A DNA stretch of 42,290 nucleotides from Alphaproteobacteria bacterium (GTDB taxonomy: Bacteria; Pseudomonadota; Alphaproteobacteria; SHVZ01). Position numbers and translations under genes: made by a program. Of the stretch, positions 39,073 through 42,290 are shown in pieces; within the stretch, counting starts at the first letter, position 1; every line of letters begins with the position of its first letter. The notes beneath the pieces are model-generated. The model saw only the letters and a list, made by a program, of their open reading frames with translations. It was not told the origin of the DNA and made no database searches. The stretch lies in the NCBI GenBank assembly GCA_016869285.1, contig VGEN01000022.1, forward strand, positions 1 through 42,290, read 5' to 3'.

Positions 39073-41466
39073 CTAGGATGCGGAGCGGATCATGCGGGCC
39101 GGCGGGAACCGGATGATCACCGAGGTTCCCTGGCCGAGCACGCTTTCCACCTGAAGCTTCCCGCCATGCAGATCGACGAGCGCGGCGACGATGGCAAGGC
39201 CGAGCCCGGTTCCCGACTGCGTCGAGTCGCCGGCGCCATGCGCGCGGCTATAGGCCCTGGTGATCCTCGGCAGCTCGGCAACGGGAATGCCGACGCCGCT
39301 ATCATGCACCGACAACATCGGCCGCTTGAGATCGTCGACCCCGATCTCGACCTCAACCTTGCCCCTCTCCGGCGTGAACTTGATCGCATTGCCGAGAAGA
39401 TTGATCAGAATCTGGCGGATCGCCCGCGCGTCCGCCTTAATCTGAAGTCGATCGCGAGCGAAGACGGTGACCTTGAGGTCTTTCTCATTGATCTGCGGCT
39501 CGAGCAGGCTCACGACCTCCTGCGCCAGCTCGCGCAGGCTGACGATCTGCTCGGCGAGCTCGAACCCGCCCGCCTCGATCTTCGACAGGTCGAGTATGTC
39601 AGTCACGAGAGACAGCAGGTGCTTGGCGCTGGCGTGGATGTTGGTGGCGTACTCGCCGTAGCGGTCCGGCTTGATCGGGCCGAAGGTCCCTTTGACCATG
39701 AGCTCGCTGAAGCCGAGCATCGCATTCAGCGGCGTCCTCAGCTCGTGGCTCATGCGCGCGAGGAACATCGACTTGGCATGATTGGCACGCTCGGCCTCGG
39801 CCTTGGCCGCCGTGAGATCGCGTGTCAACAGCTCCAGCCTCACGGTCTGCCATCGCCGCTCCGAGAGATCGGTCAGCGAGCCGGCCAGCCGGCGACGCCC
39901 TTCGAATGCGATGCCGCGGACCAGCCGCCAGGCCTCGGGCTGCGCGATCAGGCGGAACTCCTCATAGATCTGCGCGGTCTCCCCGGCGAGGTGGCGCGTG
40001 ATCGCCCTCTCCAGCCTCAAGCGATCATCGGCGTTGATGAGGCCAAGCCACGTGCTCGCGTCGACCAGCGCCTCCGACGGATCGAGGCCCATCAGCTCGG
40101 CCATGTGCGGCGAGGCGTAAAAGGAGTCGTCGGCGAGATTCCAGTCCCAGATCCCGTCCCGCGCTCCGGCGGCGGCCAGCCTGTAGCGCTCCTGCGTCGT
40201 GGCGAGGGCGAGGTCGGCAGCCCGGCGCGCGCGCTCGACGACGACATAGCACGCCGTTCCCACGACGGCCGTCTCTACCACGATGACAAGAATCGGGTGC
40301 AGCAGGTTGAGCCAGAGCCCCCACACGACGAACGCCATGTGATTGCCGAGGAAGGTGAGGACCAGAAGGAGCAGAATCGCGATCACAGCGAGGCCCGGCC
40401 GCAGGCGTCCCGCCACCAGCGCCGCGAGGCCGCCGACGATCACGATGATCGCCATGTCGGCGGCGGTCACCCAGGACGGCTTTGTGACAAAGCGCTGGCT
40501 CAGGATGTTGTCGATGATCGTCGCATAGCGTTCGACGCCGGTGAGGCGCTCGCCGAATGGAGAGCGATGAAAGTCGCGAATCCCGAGGGCTGAGCCGCCG
40601 ATCAGGACGATCTTACCCATAAACTCGCCCGGCGGCGTGCGGCCGAGGAGGACATCGACGAAGGAGTAGGTCGCAACGACGCCTGGCGGTCCGAGGAAGT
40701 TGACCAGCATACGGTTCGCCCGATCAAGCGACACCACCCTGTCGCCGAGACGGATCTCGCGTCCCGAGAAGATCGTAAGCTCGCTCCAATCGATGCCGAG
40801 ATAGGCGGCCACAGCAGCGATCGGGAGCGAGGGATACAACGCCGTCTCGTAGGCCAGCGCCGCCATCTCGTAGCGAAGTCCGCCGTCGCTGTCGTGAAGG
40901 ATAGTGACATGGCCCGCATGCGACGCCGCCGCGCCGATCTCGGGGAGAGTCGCGAGATAACCGTCTATCGGGAGCGCAACCTCCGTCGTGTCGACGGCGA
41001 AGACCCGGCGGAATGCATGCCTGGCCAGGTAGTCGGGGACCGGCCCGCCGACGCCTTCGCTGCGATCGCGGACAAGGGCGAAAGGGATCAAGGTCGCGGT
41101 CTTGCCGGCGTCGCGGAGCGAGCGAGCAACCGCAGCATCGGCGTCGACTGGACCGGGCTCGACCATGAGCACGTCAAGGGCGACGACGCGCGCGCCGTCC
41201 GCCGCCAGCCGGTCGATCGCCTGGGCATACCAAGTGCGATCGATCGGCAGCCGTCCAAGCTCGATCAGCGAACGGTCGTCGATGAGGACCACCACCGTCT
41301 CCGGGCCCGGACGAAGGGATCCGCGCAGACGGTAGCGGTGATCGAGCGCCTCGGCCTCGAGATTGCGAAGCAAGACGAAGCCGTCGCTAAGGAGATAGGT
41401 GACGATCACCACCGCCAAGGCGATCGTCGCCGCTAACCAGGTACGCTTCGGTCGGGCGTCAACCAT
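39073..41466 (-). CDS. CHASE2-PAS sensor histidine kinase
   Basis: A 797-residue membrane kinase. A helix (11-26) leads to an extracytoplasmic CHASE2 domain at about 30-325 (ALDHRYRLRGSLRPGPETVV and GKIVLIGGSALGIRDFHRSP). Three more helices (336-410) follow. A PAS domain covers 425-535, with GARDGIWDWNLADDSFYASP. The HisKA domain has H574 in RMSHELRTPLNAMLGFSEL. The ATPase carries the N box NLLGNAIKFTPE, G1 HDSGVGIP and G2 SGTGLGLAIV. All catalytic parts are intact, but no receiver domain or response-regulator gene is in the window. The gene follows the FecR gene after 21 bases. Confidence 0.93.
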   Translation of the reverse strand: MVDARPKRTWLAATIALAVVIVTYLLSDGFVLLRNLEAEALDHRYRLRGSLRPGPETVVVLIDDRSLIELGRLPIDRTWYAQAIDRLAADGARVVALDVLMVEPGPVDADAAVARSLRDAGKTATLIPFALVRDRSEGVGGPVPDYLARHAFRRVFAVDTTEVALPIDGYLATLPEIGAAASHAGHVTILHDSDGGLRYEMAALAYETALYPSLPIAAVAAYLGIDWSELTIFSGREIRLGDRVVSLDRANRMLVNFLGPPGVVATYSFVDVLLGRTPPGEFMGKIVLIGGSALGIRDFHRSPFGERLTGVERYATIIDNILSQRFVTKPSWVTAADMAIIVIVGGLAALVAGRLRPGLAVIAILLLLVLTFLGNHMAFVVWGLWLNLLHPILVIVVETAVVGTACYVVVERARRAADLALATTQERYRLAAAGARDGIWDWNLADDSFYASPHMAELMGLDPSEALVDASTWLGLINADDRLRLERAITRHLAGETAQIYEEFRLIAQPEAWRLVRGIAFEGRRRLAGSLTDLSERRWQTVRLELLTRDLTAAKAEAERANHAKSMFLARMSHELRTPLNAMLGFSELMVKGTFGPIKPDRYGEYATNIHASAKHLLSLVTDILDLSKIEAGGFELAEQIVSLRELAQEVVSLLEPQINEKDLKVTVFARDRLQIKADARAIRQILINLLGNAIKFTPERGKVEVEIGVDDLKRPMLSVHDSGVGIPVAELPRITRAYSRAHGAGDSTQSGTGLGLAIVAALVDLHGGKLQVESVLGQGTSVIIRFPPARMIRSAS

Positions 41467-41487
41467 CGCTACGCCCGGGCGAAAGGT

Positions 41488-42111
41488 TCAGTTGACGGTC
41501 ATCCTCTCCTGGAACGCGCGGATGCGAGGCGGACCCCACTTTCGTGCGCTGAGCGGCGCCTCATTGGTCTTGACGTCGGTGCCGTCGCCGTTGGTGAGGA
41601 TCACCTCGGAAGTAATCGTCGGGTTGAGGTTGCGCACCGCGACGAACCCCTCGCTGACAAATACCTCGGTAAGGTCTTCCTTCGCCGCCAGCATCCAGTC
41701 GGTCGAGCGGACGGCAGCGACCGCTGTCGGCGTGCGCACCGCGAAGACAGAGTTGCCGGTCACCGGTGATACGACCGCACGGAAGATGCCGCTTACCATC
41801 TCGAGGATGGCCGAGCGATCGTTGCCTTGCTGTGTATAGGTATGGATCGTGATGATCGAATTCTCGCCGAGCGCCATGGTCGAGCCATCGGTGAATCGAA
41901 TGCGGATGCCGCATCCTACCGGCGCATGAAGCTGGTCGCCCTGGTGAAGGGCCTGCCCCGGCCTAACCGTCTGAACCTTGCCGCCGCTGGTCACGAAGGC
42001 CGTGCCTTTGATCGCGACAACGTCGGCGACCTTGGGCTGGGCCGCGGCCACGCCGATGCCGAGGGCAATTGTCGCCAGAATGACAAGCAGCGCGTGTCTG
42101 AGGATCTTCAT
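41488..42111 (-). CDS. FecR-domain periplasmic protein
   Basis: A 207-residue exported protein. The signal peptide MKILRHALLVILATIALGIG ends at VAAA-QP. The FecR domain (about 60-155) shows GDQLHAPVGCGIRIRFTDGS, LGENSIITI and a second repeat VSGIFRAVVSPVTGNSVFAV, then RTPTAVAAVRSTDW. FecR domains of this sort are often encoded just before CHASE2 sensors, where they are thought to pass an envelope signal. It is the first gene of the pair; no sigma factor of the FecI kind or TonB receptor is nearby, so iron control is not implied. Confidence 0.9.
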   Translation of the reverse strand: MKILRHALLVILATIALGIGVAAAQPKVADVVAIKGTAFVTSGGKVQTVRPGQALHQGDQLHAPVGCGIRIRFTDGSTMALGENSIITIHTYTQQGNDRSAILEMVSGIFRAVVSPVTGNSVFAVRTPTAVAAVRSTDWMLAAKEDLTEVFVSEGFVAVRNLNPTITSEVILTNGDGTDVKTNEAPLSARKWGPPRIRAFQERMTVN

Positions 42112-42290
42112 TCTTCACCCTTTGGCCGAAGCGACCCGATGCCGCTTGCTCCGCCAAAGCCACTGATCGGCCCCCATCGAGTGGTCCAGATAGAATGTTA
42201 GTTCAGAGTTGGCCGTTGCGCTAGTTGGAGCGTGGCCGGCGAAGCCGATCGGCGTAGCGCAGCCGGCCATGCGGCGAATGCAGGCACGAA

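Noticed and set aside
1..42290. Search for tRNA, rRNA and CRISPR arrays
   Set aside because: No cloverleaf with a TTCGA loop, no rRNA signature and no regularly spaced direct repeats were seen when reading both strands.

Overview
The window is about 42.3 kb of GC-rich DNA with dense genes on both strands. It is almost certainly chromosomal DNA of an alphaproteobacterium in the broad Rhizobiales/Rhodospirillales range. Supporting signs are the hflK-hflC-DUF2065-degP gene order, an ELM1-family protein, an Lrp regulator with the ISAPPCLRRVRALEE signature, a DUF1127 mini-protein, trxB followed by a LysR gene, and the two kinds of GC-rich palindromic intergenic repeat. No rRNA, tRNA, CRISPR array or prophage was seen. 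The only mobile DNA is the 5' tip of an IS630-like transposase gene at the left edge.

Layout. 0.1-2.4 kb: a nucleotide-sugar dehydratase/epimerase and an acyl-CoA dehydrogenase on the minus strand. 2.5-7.4 kb: a plus-strand metabolic run of a two-subunit family-I CoA-transferase-like enzyme (possibly an IpdAB-type hydrolase), a CaiB/BaiF class III CoA-transferase, a zinc deacylase of the AstE/AspA family and a drug/metabolite transporter. 7.4-9.9 kb: an Lrp regulator and a TPR-OGT glycosyltransferase on the minus strand. 9.9-13.6 kb: an ELM1-family protein, a 634-residue protein of unknown function with a repeated beta-rich unit, and a TauE/SafE-type exporter. 13.6-14.8 kb: a VapBC-like toxin-antitoxin pair followed by a GNAT enzyme. 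14.9-16.8 kb: thioredoxin reductase and a LysR regulator. 17.05-17.18 kb: a candidate small RNA gene with its own promoter and terminator. 17.2-20.6 kb: MsrP, a GNAT enzyme and a second TPR-OGT gene broken by one in-frame UGA. 20.6-26.2 kb: envelope quality control (HflK, HflC, DUF2065, a Do-like protease) and the Fe-S carrier ApbC/Mrp. 26.3-31.2 kb: a membrane protein, a split TPP-dependent decarboxylase, a PhoD phosphatase and an MFS transporter. 31.3-33.9 kb: GST, cupin and glyoxalase-fold genes, a second glyoxalase-fold gene with an in-frame UAG, and DUF1127. 33.9-38.4 kb: a WYL regulator, a DUF442 phosphatase-like protein, GNAT enzymes, ThyX and a dienelactone hydrolase. 38.5-42.1 kb: a DUF411 copper-type protein, and a FecR protein with a CHASE2 histidine kinase.

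The most unusual items are: (i) the orphan sRNA, a string of hairpins that shows the anti-Shine-Dalgarno-like CUCCC three times; (ii) the vapB promoter, whose geometry predicts a leaderless mRNA with a perfect palindrome over the -10 box and start codon; (iii) two genes interrupted by single in-frame stops of different kinds (UGA and UAG); (iv) the ELM1 plus 634-residue pair; and (v) a CoA-transferase-like pair that seems to lack the usual catalytic glutamate. All functions are read from sequence motifs alone; no database search was possible.
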